From Paracoccus rhizosphaerae (GTDB lineage Bacteria > Pseudomonadota > Alphaproteobacteria > Rhodobacterales > Rhodobacteraceae), in contig NZ_JAOTBE010000001.1 in the NCBI RefSeq assembly GCF_026162645.1, positions 62,001-126,000 of the forward strand: a DNA stretch of 64,000 bases. The letters run 5' to 3'. Both the position numbers and the translations under genes were made by a program. The notes below the pieces were generated by a model that was given only the letters and a program-made list of their open reading frames with translations, ran no database searches and was not told the origin of the DNA. Below are positions 1 through 8,515 of the stretch, one piece after another. Each line of letters starts with the position of its first letter. Within the stretch, counting starts at the first letter, position 1.

Positions 1-19
1 CATTGATGCGCAGGGACAT
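1..19 (-). CDS. Peroxiredoxin-like protein, 5' end only (partial)
   Basis: Only the first six codons lie in the window, reading leftward from an ATG at position 19 as MSLRIN. A good ribosome binding site (GGAAAGGT on the minus strand) precedes it. MSLRIN is how many Rhodobacteraceae 1-Cys peroxiredoxins begin, from memory of the family. Six residues cannot prove the product, so the call is tentative. The gene is divergent from the aldehyde dehydrogenase to its right. A GATTC (GANTC) site lies in the shared upstream region at 38-42. Confidence 0.35.
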
Positions 20-166
20 GGGCTGACCTTTCCGTTTGATTCAGTCGGGCTCAACATAGGTCGGGCGGCGCGGATTGCCAGCAGTCAGAACGCGCATGCT
101 GCTGCGGGCTTGCGGTGGGCCTGCGGCAGTGACAGGCTTTGCCCGGCAGATGCACAGGAGGACAGG

Positions 167-1618
167 ATGGCCGATTTGCTGGACAAGCGCGAATTCTACA
201 TCGACGGGGCTTGGGTGGCGCCCTCCGCGGCCCGCGATCTCGAGGTGATCGACCCCTCGACCGAGGAGCCGGTGGCGGTGATCTCGCTGGGGCAGCAGTC
301 CGACACCGACCGCGCGGTCGCGGCGGCCAAGCGGGCCTTCCCGGCCTGGGCTGCGACGCCCCCGGCCGAACGGCTGGCGGTGGTCGAGCGGATCCTGAAG
401 GTCTATGAGGCCCGCGCCGCTGACATGGGCTGGGCGATCAGCCACGAGATGGGCGCCCCCCAGGACATGGCGGTCGAGGATCAGGCCGGCAGCGGCAGCT
501 ATCATATCCGCAACTTCATCACGGCGTTCAGGAACTTCAAGTTCATCCGCCCGCTTGGCGATCACGCACCGACCAGCATGGTCGCGTGGGAACCGATCGG
601 AGTCGTGGGGCTGATCACGCCCTGGAACTGGCCGATGAACCAGGTGACGCTGAAGGTGATCCCCGCGATCCTGGCGGGCAACACCTGCGTGCTGAAGCCG
701 TCCGAGATCGCGCCGCTGTCGTCGATGCTGTTCGCCGAGATCCTGCACGAGGCAGGCGTGCACGCCGGCGTCTTCAACCTGGTCAACGGCGACGGGCAGG
801 GCGTGGGCACGCAGCTGTCGGTCCATCCCGATGTGCAGATGATCAGCTTCACAGGCTCGACCCGCGCCGGCATCGCGATCAGCAAGGCGGCCGCCGACAG
901 CCTGAAGAAGGTCGCGCTGGAACTGGGCGGCAAGGGCGCGAACCTGGTCTTTGCCGACGCGGACGAAAAGGCGGTCGCGCGGGGGGCGCGGCACTGCTTC
1001 TACAACAGCGGTCAGTCCTGCAACGCCCCGACCCGTATGCTGGTCGAGCGGTCCGCCTATGACGCCGCCGTCGAGGCCGCCGCCCGGGTCGCCAAGGAAA
1101 CAGCCGTCGCCAGCGCCCACCAGCCGGGCGGGCATATCGGTCCCGTTGTCAGCAAGCAGCAATGGGACAAGATCCAGGACCTGATCCAGGCCGGCATCGA
1201 CGAGGGTGCACGCCTCGTCGCCGGGGGTCCCGGCCTGCCCGAGGGCGTGAACCGCGGATATTTCGTGCGCCCGACGGTCTTTGCGGATGTCACCAACGAC
1301 ATGACCATTGCCCAGCAAGAGATCTTCGGCCCTGTCCTCTCGATCATTCCCTTCGACGAGGAGGACGAGGCTGTCCGCATCGCGAACGACACGCCCTATG
1401 GCTTGACCAACTATGTCCAATCGCAGGACGGCGCCCGACGCAACCGCGTGGCGCGGCAGCTGAGGTCGGGGATGGTCGAGATGAACGGCGTCTCGCGCGG
1501 GGCGGGTTCGGCCTTTGGCGGTGTCGGCATGTCGGGACGTGCGCGCGAGGGTGGCGTCATGGGTCTGGAGGAGTTTATGGACAGCAAGGCCATTAGCGGA
1601 TGGAACTGCGATGCGTGA
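167..1618 (+). CDS. NAD(P)-dependent aldehyde dehydrogenase family protein
   Basis: A 483-residue protein of normal ALDH length that would oxidise an aldehyde to the acid with NAD(P)+ in the cytoplasm. The Rossmann-region motif TPWNWP is present. The general-base glutamate is in LELGGKG (about E252) and the catalytic cysteine is in NSGQSC (about C285). The C-terminal EIFGPVLSI motif is intact. The ATG at 167 is chosen because AGGAGG precedes it; an upstream in-frame ATG at 110 has no such site. The substrate cannot be told from sequence. It stands alone, convergent with the response regulator and separated from it by a strong hairpin. A role downstream of the neighbouring acid-activation operon is possible but unproven. 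Confidence 0.9.
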   Translation: MADLLDKREFYIDGAWVAPSAARDLEVIDPSTEEPVAVISLGQQSDTDRAVAAAKRAFPAWAATPPAERLAVVERILKVYEARAADMGWAISHEMGAPQDMAVEDQAGSGSYHIRNFITAFRNFKFIRPLGDHAPTSMVAWEPIGVVGLITPWNWPMNQVTLKVIPAILAGNTCVLKPSEIAPLSSMLFAEILHEAGVHAGVFNLVNGDGQGVGTQLSVHPDVQMISFTGSTRAGIAISKAAADSLKKVALELGGKGANLVFADADEKAVARGARHCFYNSGQSCNAPTRMLVERSAYDAAVEAAARVAKETAVASAHQPGGHIGPVVSKQQWDKIQDLIQAGIDEGARLVAGGPGLPEGVNRGYFVRPTVFADVTNDMTIAQQEIFGPVLSIIPFDEEDEAVRIANDTPYGLTNYVQSQDGARRNRVARQLRSGMVEMNGVSRGAGSAFGGVGMSGRAREGGVMGLEEFMDSKAISGWNCDA

Positions 1619-1769
1619 CCGGCTGCCCGGTTTGGGCAGTCGAACGCAGGGGGACTTCACGTCCCCGCTGGCCCCCTGTGGGATAATTGGCGACCGAAGC
1701 AAGGCCAGCGCGATGCGACGCCTGAAACGTCCGGCGACGACGCGGAGCCCAGGCGTGGCGCCCGCCACG

Positions 1770-1808
1770 CGCGAAAGCCGGTCCCCTCGATGGGGACCGG
1801 CTTTCGCG
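1770..1808. terminator. Bidirectional terminator hairpin
   Basis: A perfect 17-bp stem (1770-1786 with 1792-1808) with a 5-base loop TCGAT. The stem base is GCGAAAGCC/GGCTTTCGC, so each strand ends in a short pyrimidine-rich arm. It sits between the convergent aldehyde dehydrogenase and response regulator genes, where a shared terminator is expected. There is no long T-run after it. The rest of the 1619-1859 gap holds only a small hairpin near 1622-1640 and no gene I can support. Confidence 0.75.
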
Positions 1809-1859
1809 GCCGTCGCCGGTAGGGCAAGGTGACGCGACGGCTCGACCCGTCTGCCGGGG

Positions 1860-2561
1860 TCAGGTGATCTCGGGCAGGAAGATATAACCCGCGCCGTAGA
1901 TCGTCTTTATCAGGCGGGGGTTTTTCGGATCCTCGCCCAGCTTCGTGCGCAGTCGAGAGATCCTGACATCCATGGCGCGGTCGAAGCTTTCGCCAGCCGC
2001 GCCTCCCACTGCTTCCAGCATTTGGGCGCGCGTGATCAGGCGGCGGGGGTTGTCCGTGAACATTCGCAGGACCTCGGCTTCTGCGTGGCTCAGTGGCGTC
2101 TCGGCTCCGTCCGGTCCGGTCAGCAGGTATCTGTTGAAATCGGCGACCCAGCCGGCGAAGCTGACAGTCTGGGGGCGCGCGGCGGTTCCTGCGGCAGGGC
2201 GGCGCAGGCGGGCGCGAATCCGGGCCACCACCTCGGCGGGTTCAAAGGGCTTGATGATGTAGTCGTCGGCGCCCAGCTCGAGACCCGTGACACGGTCCTG
2301 CACCTGCGCCCGGCCCGAGATGATGATGATTGCAGCCCCCGATTCGGTGGCCAGCCGGTGCACCAGCGCCAGGCCGTCGCGGTCCGGCAGGCCAAGGTCG
2401 ATCAGGCATGCGTCAGGCGTGATGCGGCGAAGCGCGGCCTCGAACTCGGTGGCTCTGGCGAAGGCCTGCGTGCGGAATCCGGCCTGCTCGAGCGCTCCCG
2501 AAAGCAGGCGCCTGATCTCGGGCTCGTCGTCCAGAATGGCGATCAGCGGCGCATCCGTCAT
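1860..2561 (-). CDS. OmpR/PhoB-family response regulator
   Basis: A 233-residue transcription factor. The receiver domain occupies about residues 5-115, with the acidic pair DD near residue 11, phospho-acceptor D55 in LIDLGLPD, and the conserved lysine in IIKPFEP. A winged-helix DNA-binding domain follows, with the typical ending SRLRTKLGEDPKNPRLIKTI (residues cut short here). The ATG at 2561 overlaps the stop of the sensor kinase gene (ATGA), so the two are translationally coupled and almost certainly a cognate pair. An upstream extension of the frame lies inside the kinase gene and is rejected. The likely target is the divergent ligase-ABC operon starting at 4634. That is inferred from position only. 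Confidence 0.93.
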   Translation of the reverse strand: MTDAPLIAILDDEPEIRRLLSGALEQAGFRTQAFARATEFEAALRRITPDACLIDLGLPDRDGLALVHRLATESGAAIIIISGRAQVQDRVTGLELGADDYIIKPFEPAEVVARIRARLRRPAAGTAARPQTVSFAGWVADFNRYLLTGPDGAETPLSHAEAEVLRMFTDNPRRLITRAQMLEAVGGAAGESFDRAMDVRISRLRTKLGEDPKNPRLIKTIYGAGYIFLPEIT

Positions 2562-4456
2562 CGGCGCTCCTTCGTGGCCTCGGCCACTGCCGCCGCAAGC
2601 CGGGCAGCGGTGAACGGCTTCGTCAGGACAGGCGCGGTCGCCCGGTCCCGCAGCGGCGCCCCCGGCGGCAGCGATGTCATCAGCAGGACCGGCAGCGGCG
2701 TGCTGAGGTCCAGCCCCAACCCGTCGCCCAGCTGGATGTCCGACAGGATCAGCCCCAGCCCCGGCAGGTCGGCCAAGGCACGGGCCTCGGCCAGACTGGC
2801 GGCCTCGATTACGGCATGTCCAAGGCCAGTCAGCTGGTCGCGAACCTGCGCGCGGATCAGGTCTTCGTCCTCGACCAGCAGCACCATCCGCCGTGCGACG
2901 GGCCGCCACGGCAGGCGCAGCACGACCCGTGCCCCCTCGGCCCCGTTCGACAGCCGCAGCGTGCCGCCGACCATCTTGGTCTGGTCATAGACCATCGACA
3001 GGCCCAGGCCCGACCCCTGACCTTTCTTGGTCGTAAAGAACGGCTCCGTCGCGCGGGACAGGGCTTCGGGCGAAAAGCCCGGCCCCGTGTCGCTGACGGC
3101 CAGCTCCAGCCAGTCGCCGCCCTGCTGGGCCGTCAGTCTGATGCGCCCCGGCGGCGGCGTGGCCGCATCGGCGTTCAGGATCAGGTTCAGCAGCGAATCC
3201 TGCAACGCGCCCGGATCAAGCAGCACAGCCCCCGCAGGCAGGTCTACGTCCAGGGTCAGGGCATTGCCTTCAGTCAGCGAGGGGCGGGCCAGGACCGCAA
3301 GGTCGGCCAGCAGCGCAGGCAGGTCCGTCGGCTCCAGCGCCGCCTCTCGCCCGCCGCTGATCCGGGCCAGCCGGTCCAGAAGCGCGGCACCGCGGCGGGC
3401 AGCCGCCAGCGTCGCCTGCACGTCCTCGGCTGCGGCGCCGTCCAGGTCGCGCGACGCGAGCCGGGCCTGAAGGCCCAGGATGATCGTCAGGAGGTTTCCG
3501 AAATCATGCGCCATCCCCGAGGTCAGCTGTGCCGCCAGGTTGCGCTTGGCGGCGTGGGCCAGCGCCTCTCGGGCCTGCACCTCGGCCGAGACGTCGGTGG
3601 AGAGGATATAGACGCCGTTGCCGTTCCGGTCGGGCGTCAGTGCGATACGGATGCGCCGCCCCGAGGTGGGGTGCGTGATCTCGAACACCTGCGGATCGCC
3701 TGCCAGGGCGCGGCTCATCCAGGGCAACAGCGTGGCGAAGGTCGGGGCGCCCAGGGCCTCCTCGACAGTCAGGCCGACGATGTCGCCGGCGGCCCCCGGA
3801 AAGATGACCGGCAGGCGCCGGTTCGAGAAGGTGTACCTGAACTGCGCGTCCATGTGGGCGATATGCGCGGGCACCATCTCGGTCACCTGCCGTGTGCGCG
3901 CCTCGGTCTGCGTCAGCACGCGCTGCGCCTCCTGCAGGGCGGCATTGGTGGCGGCCAGCTCTCGGTTGGCGGCAGCCAGGCTCTCGGCGTTCAGCAGCAC
4001 CTGTTCCGACAGCGCATCCGACCGAGCCCGCAACAGCGCCTCCTGCTGCTTGATGCGGGTGATGTCGGTATAGACCGTGACCCAGCCTCCCTGGCTCAGC
4101 GGGGCGCCCTCTACCGCGATCCACTGGCCGTTGGTGCGCTCTCGTTCGAAGTAATGCGGCTGGAAGGTGCGCGCCTGGTTCACGCGCAGCGCCACGGCCG
4201 CGTCGGGATCTTCCTGCGGGCCGTATTCGCCGCGAAGGACCAGATAGCGGATGGTGTCCTCGAAGCTGGCGCCGACATCGGTCAGGCTGTCGGGCAGGTC
4301 GAACATCGCCTGGTACTGCGTGTTGGCGACCGCCAGCCGCAGGTCGGCGTCGAAGATCGACAGCGCCTGCCCGATCAGGTTCAGCCCCGAACGGGTCAGG
4401 TCGGCGCGCATCTCGGCGCGCGTCAGCGGACTTCTGTCGCGGGCTGCGGGCTGCAT
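2558..4456 (-). CDS. Hybrid sensor histidine kinase with PAS domains and C-terminal receiver
   Basis: A 632-residue cytoplasmic-looking kinase; I see no clear membrane segments. Two PAS-like regions come first (about residues 20-140 and 190-290), joined by a coiled-coil-prone stretch. The phospho-acceptor histidine is H317 in GMAHDFGN. The ATPase has an N-box (LILNAD), a G1 box (DTGPGFS) and a G2 box (GSGLGLSM). A C-terminal receiver begins at MVLLVEDED and has LSDIQLGDG around its acceptor aspartate. The start at 4456 follows GGAGGAG. A soluble PAS sensor next to an import and CoA-activation operon suggests it senses an intracellular acid, acyl-CoA or redox cue. The signal is unknown. Confidence 0.92.
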   Translation of the reverse strand: MQPAARDRSPLTRAEMRADLTRSGLNLIGQALSIFDADLRLAVANTQYQAMFDLPDSLTDVGASFEDTIRYLVLRGEYGPQEDPDAAVALRVNQARTFQPHYFERERTNGQWIAVEGAPLSQGGWVTVYTDITRIKQQEALLRARSDALSEQVLLNAESLAAANRELAATNAALQEAQRVLTQTEARTRQVTEMVPAHIAHMDAQFRYTFSNRRLPVIFPGAAGDIVGLTVEEALGAPTFATLLPWMSRALAGDPQVFEITHPTSGRRIRIALTPDRNGNGVYILSTDVSAEVQAREALAHAAKRNLAAQLTSGMAHDFGNLLTIILGLQARLASRDLDGAAAEDVQATLAAARRGAALLDRLARISGGREAALEPTDLPALLADLAVLARPSLTEGNALTLDVDLPAGAVLLDPGALQDSLLNLILNADAATPPPGRIRLTAQQGGDWLELAVSDTGPGFSPEALSRATEPFFTTKKGQGSGLGLSMVYDQTKMVGGTLRLSNGAEGARVVLRLPWRPVARRMVLLVEDEDLIRAQVRDQLTGLGHAVIEAASLAEARALADLPGLGLILSDIQLGDGLGLDLSTPLPVLLMTSLPPGAPLRDRATAPVLTKPFTAARLAAAVAEATKERR

Positions 4457-4548
4457 CTTCGTCTCCTCCGCGGCAAGGGTTAGCACCCGCAGGCAATCTG
4501 CGGAAGCGCTGTAACATTTCGTTGGAATCGGGCAAAACTGGCGCAAGG

Positions 4549-4560
4549 ATTGGAACCAAT
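4549..4560. promoter_or_regulatory. Inverted repeat in kinase/ligase divergent promoter
   Basis: ATTGG-AA-CCAAT, a 5+2+5 inverted repeat. A related direct copy of TTGGAA lies 28 bases upstream (4522-4527). Both fall in the 177-base gap between the divergent kinase and acyl-CoA ligase genes. OmpR-type regulators often bind repeated half-sites, so this could be an operator for the adjacent regulator. A GAATC (GANTC) site overlaps the upstream copy at 4525-4529. Functional evidence is absent. Confidence 0.35.
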
Positions 4561-4633
4561 GGTGAAGCGGTCACCGGGGCGGAGGAGGTCCCGGCGGCCA
4601 AGGTAGAAAACGCCATGTACCTGGGGAGGAAAC

Positions 4634-6610
4634 ATGACGGACCGGCAGCCGCCTTCGGGCGATTTGCGATCTGTGCCCGCGCTTCTGGCGCGGAACGTGG
4701 CCCGTTTCGGGGGCCGGCCGGCCCATCGCGAAAAGGAATACGGCATCTGGCAAAGCTGGACCTGGGCGCAGGCGGCGGATGAGATCCGGGCGCTGGCCCT
4801 GGGGTTCCTGGCGCTTGGCGTGAAGCCTGGCGACCACCTCGCGATCATCGGGCGCAACCGGCCGGCGCATTACTGGGGCATGATCGCCGCGCAGATGTGC
4901 GGTGCGGTTCCGGTGCCCCTCTATCAGGACGCGGTGGCCGAGGAGATGGCCTATGTGCTGGAACATTGCGGCGCGCGCTTCGTCCTCTGTGGCGACCAGG
5001 AGCAGGTCGACAAGGTGCTGGAGGTCGAACGGGCGACCGGCGCGCTGGCCCAGATCATCTATACCGACAAGCGTGGCATGCGGAAATACGACCATTCCCG
5101 GATGAACGCGCTGGCCGACGTGCAGGCGGAAGGGCGGGCCGCGGCGCAGCGCCTGGGGGCGCAGCTGGACGGCCTGATCGCCGGTCTGGACTACGACAGC
5201 ACCTGCGTGATGCTGTATACCTCGGGGACGACGGGCAAGCCCAAGGGCGTGGTCCTGTCGAACCGCAACATCATCGAGACCGCGAAGAATACCGCCGAAT
5301 TCGACCGTCTGGACCAGCGGGAAGAGATCGTGGCCTACCTGCCGATGGCCTGGGTCGGCGATTTCATCTTCTCGGTCGGACAGGCGATGTGGTCGGGCTT
5401 CACCGTGAACTGCCCCGAGGGCGCACACACGATGATGACCGACATGCGAGAGATCGGCCCGACCTATTTCTTCGCCCCGCCGCGCGTCTTCGAAGGCCAG
5501 CTGACCTCGGTGATGATTCGCATGGAGGATGCGGGCCACGTGAAGCGCTGGCTGTTCAGGAAGGGCATGGAGATCGCGCGCCGCACCGGGCCTGCGCTGC
5601 TGGATGGGAAGCCGGTGTCCGTCGGCGACCGCATCGCCTATGGGCTGGGGAAGATCTTCGTCTTCGGGCCGCTGAAGAACACGCTGGGGCTGTCGCGGGT
5701 GCGCGTGGGCTATACCGCCGGCGAGGCGATCGGCCCCGAGATCTTCGACTTCTACCGCAGCCTGGGCATCAACCTGAAGCAGCTTTATGGCCAGACCGAG
5801 GCGTCGGTCTTCATCACGCAGCAGCCCGACGGGCAGGTGCGGTCCGACACCGTAGGCGTGCCCAGCCCCGGCGTCGAGGTGAAGATCGGCGAGAACGGAG
5901 AGGTCTACTACCGCAGCCCCGGCACCTTCGTCGAATACTACAAGAATGCTGAAAGCACAGCGTCCACCAAGGACCCCGAGGGCTGGGTGGCCACCGGCGA
6001 TGCAGGCTTCTTCGAAGAGGCGACCGGCCACCTGCGCATCATCGACCGCGCCAAGGACGTGGGCCGCATGGCCGACGGTTCGATGTTCGCGCCGAAATAT
6101 GTCGAGAACAAGCTGAAGTTCTATCCAAACATTCTGGAAGCCGTCGTGATCGGCAACGGGCGGGAATACTGCACCGCAATGATCAACATCGACCTGTCGG
6201 CGGTCGGCAACTGGGCGGAGCGCAACAACATCTCGTACGGCAGCTACCAGGAGCTGGCGGGGCATCCGCAGGTCTATGCGACCATCAAGGAGCATGTCGA
6301 GGCCGTGAACCGGTCCGTGGCCGAAGACCCGATGCTGTCGGGCTGCCAGGTCCACCGCTTCCTGGTCCTGCACAAGGAACTGGACCCCGACGACGGTGAG
6401 ATGACGCGCACCCGCAAGGTCCGCCGGGCCGTCATCAACGATAAATTTTCAGATCTGGTCGCTGCGCTCTACGACGGTTCTTCCAGCATCCACACCCGGA
6501 CCGAGGTGACCTATGAGGACGGCCGCAAGGGCCAGATCAGCGCGACGCTGAAGATCGAGGACGTGCAGGTCTTCGGTCAGGCGTCCCAGCAGAAGGTGGC
6601 CGCCCAATGA
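4634..6610 (+). CDS. Acyl-CoA synthetase, long-chain fatty-acid-CoA ligase type
   Basis: A 658-residue member of the adenylate-forming superfamily. It would activate a carboxylic acid to its CoA thioester with ATP in the cytoplasm. The P-loop-like motif YTSGTTGKPKG is at about residues 195-205. YGQTE, the ATGD motif and the hinge/lysine region near IIDRAKD are all present. The length fits the long FACS subfamily. The start follows GGGGAGGAAAC. Its stop overlaps the next ATPase gene (ATGA), so it leads the transporter operon. The pairing implies that the imported substrate is an acid trapped by CoA ligation. A chain-length or aromatic preference cannot be read from sequence. Confidence 0.92.
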   Translation: MTDRQPPSGDLRSVPALLARNVARFGGRPAHREKEYGIWQSWTWAQAADEIRALALGFLALGVKPGDHLAIIGRNRPAHYWGMIAAQMCGAVPVPLYQDAVAEEMAYVLEHCGARFVLCGDQEQVDKVLEVERATGALAQIIYTDKRGMRKYDHSRMNALADVQAEGRAAAQRLGAQLDGLIAGLDYDSTCVMLYTSGTTGKPKGVVLSNRNIIETAKNTAEFDRLDQREEIVAYLPMAWVGDFIFSVGQAMWSGFTVNCPEGAHTMMTDMREIGPTYFFAPPRVFEGQLTSVMIRMEDAGHVKRWLFRKGMEIARRTGPALLDGKPVSVGDRIAYGLGKIFVFGPLKNTLGLSRVRVGYTAGEAIGPEIFDFYRSLGINLKQLYGQTEASVFITQQPDGQVRSDTVGVPSPGVEVKIGENGEVYYRSPGTFVEYYKNAESTASTKDPEGWVATGDAGFFEEATGHLRIIDRAKDVGRMADGSMFAPKYVENKLKFYPNILEAVVIGNGREYCTAMINIDLSAVGNWAERNNISYGSYQELAGHPQVYATIKEHVEAVNRSVAEDPMLSGCQVHRFLVLHKELDPDDGEMTRTRKVRRAVINDKFSDLVAALYDGSSSIHTRTEVTYEDGRKGQISATLKIEDVQVFGQASQQKVAAQ

Positions 6611-7425
6611 TGCAGGCGCACGAGGGATACGTGACCGACGACGGCCGCCAGATCGGCGGCACGGTGATGGAGCTGAAGAACATCACCCTGCGCTTCGGCG
6701 GCGTGGTCGCCATCAAGGACATCAGCTTCGACATCAGGCAAGGCGAGATCCGCGCCATCATCGGCCCGAACGGCGCCGGCAAGTCGTCGATGCTGAACGT
6801 CATCTCGGGCTTCTACAACCCGCAGGAAGGCGAGGTCTGGTTCAAGGGCTATCGTCGCGGGCCGATGAAGCCCTATCAGGTGGCGCGGCTGGGGATCGCC
6901 CGGACGTTCCAGAACATCGCGCTGTTCGACGGCATGTCGGTCCTGGACAACATCATGACCGGTCGGCTGAACAAGATGAAGGCGGGCTTCCTGTCGCAGG
7001 CCATGTGGTGGGGCGCGGCCGAGCGCGAGGAGAACGAGAACCGCGAGGCGGTCGAGAAGATCATCGACTTCCTCGAGATCCAGAACATTCGCAAGACGCC
7101 GGTGGGCCGTCTGCCATATGGCCTGAAGAAGCGCGTCGAACTGGCGCGCGCCCTGGCGGCCGAGCCGCAGCTGCTGCTGCTGGACGAGCCGATGGCCGGC
7201 ATGAACGTCGAGGAAAAGGAGGACATGTCCCGCTTCATCCTGGATGTGAACGACGAATTCGGCACCACGATCTGTCTGATCGAACATGACATGGGCGTGG
7301 TCATGGACCTGTCCGACCGTGTGGTGGTGATGGATTACGGCCGCAAGATCGGCGACGGCACGCCCGACCAGGTGCGTAGCAACCAGGACGTCATCGACGC
7401 CTATCTGGGGGTGGCCCATGACTGA
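6607..7425 (+). CDS. Branched-chain-type ABC transporter ATPase (LivG-like)
   Basis: A 272-residue ABC ATPase. Walker A GPNGAGKSS is near residue 53. The Q-loop lies around ARTFQNIALF. The signature motif is LPYGLKKRVELARAL, a clear departure from LSGGQ but typical of this subgroup. Walker B is LLLLDEPMAG. ARTFQN and the C-terminal length are LivG-like. It overlaps the ligase by 4 bases and precedes two permeases. It works as a cytoplasmic subunit with the LivF-like ATPase at 10976. Confidence 0.93.
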   Translation: MMQAHEGYVTDDGRQIGGTVMELKNITLRFGGVVAIKDISFDIRQGEIRAIIGPNGAGKSSMLNVISGFYNPQEGEVWFKGYRRGPMKPYQVARLGIARTFQNIALFDGMSVLDNIMTGRLNKMKAGFLSQAMWWGAAEREENENREAVEKIIDFLEIQNIRKTPVGRLPYGLKKRVELARALAAEPQLLLLDEPMAGMNVEEKEDMSRFILDVNDEFGTTICLIEHDMGVVMDLSDRVVVMDYGRKIGDGTPDQVRSNQDVIDAYLGVAHD

Positions 7426-7449
7426 CGCAGCAACGAAGGGGACCGAGTG

Positions 7450-8433
7450 ATGGACCAAGTGATCTTCGGGGCCGAGGTGTTCCTGAACGGGCTGATGACC
7501 GGCGTCATGTATTCGCTGGTGGCGCTGGGGTTCGTGCTGATCTTCAAGGCCTCCGGCGTCTTCAACTATGCGCAGGGGGTGCTGGCGCTGTTCGCGGCGC
7601 TGACGCTTGTGGGCATCCAGGACGGCCAGGTGCCCTTCGCGCATCTGATCAACGCGGCCTTCGGCACCAGCCTGCACCACTTCGGCTGGACCGTCCCGTC
7701 GATCCTGGCAATCGCGCTGACGGTCCTGGTGATGGTCCTCCTGGCCTTCCTGATCGAGAAGCTGGTCCTGCAGCATCTCGTGGGGCAGGAACCCATCATC
7801 CTCTTCATGGCGACGATCGGGCTGGCCTACTTCCTCGAGGGTCTGGGCGACGTCATGTGGGGTGCGGACATCAAGACACTGGACGTGGGCCTGCCGCAGG
7901 GCATCTCTGACGGGATCGAGACGCTGACGGCAGGGTGGTTCGGCTATGGCTTCTTCATCGACCGGCTGGACATCTGGGCGACCGTCATTGCGGCGCTTCT
8001 GGTCGCGGCGCTGGTGGCGTTCTCGCAGTATACCAAGCAGGGCCGCGCCATGCGGGCCGTGGCCGACGACCACCAGGCGGCGCTGTCGGTGGGCATCAGC
8101 CTGCGCTTCATCTGGGTCATGGTCTGGTCCATCGCAGGCTTCGTTGCGCTGGTGGCGGGCATCATGTGGGGCACGAAATCGGGCGTCCAGTTCAGCCTGT
8201 CGCTGATCGCGCTCAAGGCGCTGCCGGTGCTGATGCTGGGTGGCTTCACCTCGATCCCCGGCGCGATCGTGGGCGGCCTGATCATCGGCGTGGGCGAGAA
8301 GATGTTCGAGTTCCTGATCGGCCCCATGGTCGGCGGCGCGACCGAGACCTGGTTCGCCTATGTGCTGGCGCTGGTCTTCCTGGTCTTCCGTCCGCAAGGC
8401 CTCTTCGGCGAACGCATCATCGAGAGGGTCTGA
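7450..8433 (+). CDS. Branched-chain-type ABC transporter permease (LivH-like)
   Basis: A 327-residue inner-membrane protein with about eight hydrophobic segments and the LivH-like opening GLMTGVMYSLVALGFVLIFK. The conserved cytoplasmic loop that meets the ATPases (GRAMRAVADD) is present near residues 198-207. ATG at 7450 is preferred over an adjacent in-frame GTG at 7447. It forms the translocation channel with the LivM-like permease at 8516. An 82-base spacer with a GC-rich hairpin separates the two permeases, which is unusual in an otherwise tight operon. Confidence 0.92.
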   Translation: MDQVIFGAEVFLNGLMTGVMYSLVALGFVLIFKASGVFNYAQGVLALFAALTLVGIQDGQVPFAHLINAAFGTSLHHFGWTVPSILAIALTVLVMVLLAFLIEKLVLQHLVGQEPIILFMATIGLAYFLEGLGDVMWGADIKTLDVGLPQGISDGIETLTAGWFGYGFFIDRLDIWATVIAALLVAALVAFSQYTKQGRAMRAVADDHQAALSVGISLRFIWVMVWSIAGFVALVAGIMWGTKSGVQFSLSLIALKALPVLMLGGFTSIPGAIVGGLIIGVGEKMFEFLIGPMVGGATETWFAYVLALVFLVFRPQGLFGERIIERV

Positions 8434-8440
8434 CCATGCG

Positions 8441-8490
8441 GCTTCTTCTTTGTGAAAATATCCCGGGGGTGCGGGGGCTGGCCCCCGCCG
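8441..8490 (+). repeat. Intergenic hairpin element of Rhodobacteraceae repeat type
   Basis: The stretch contains TTTGTGAAAATATCCCGGGG followed by a GC-rich hairpin, GCGGGGG-CTGG-CCCCCGC (8471-8488). As I recall, elements of the form AAATATCCCGGGGG plus a GGGGGC/GCCCCC stem recur between genes across Rhodobacteraceae genomes. I see only this copy in the window. Here it lies between the two permease genes of one operon, so it may stabilise or attenuate the mRNA. Confidence 0.5.
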
Positions 8491-8515
8491 ACCGGCCCCG
8501 ACAGGAGACGACCTG

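Noticed and set aside
4571..6373. A 600-codon open frame on the minus strand opposite the acyl-CoA ligase
   Set aside because: It mirrors a clear plus-strand gene, and GC-rich codon bias leaves antisense frames free of stops. The translated protein is rich in Arg, His, Gln and Asp and shows no family motif.
8436..8515. A short leader-like frame beginning ATG CGG CTT before the LivM-like gene
   Set aside because: It has no convincing ribosome binding site of its own and lies within the hairpin repeat, so coding is unlikely.
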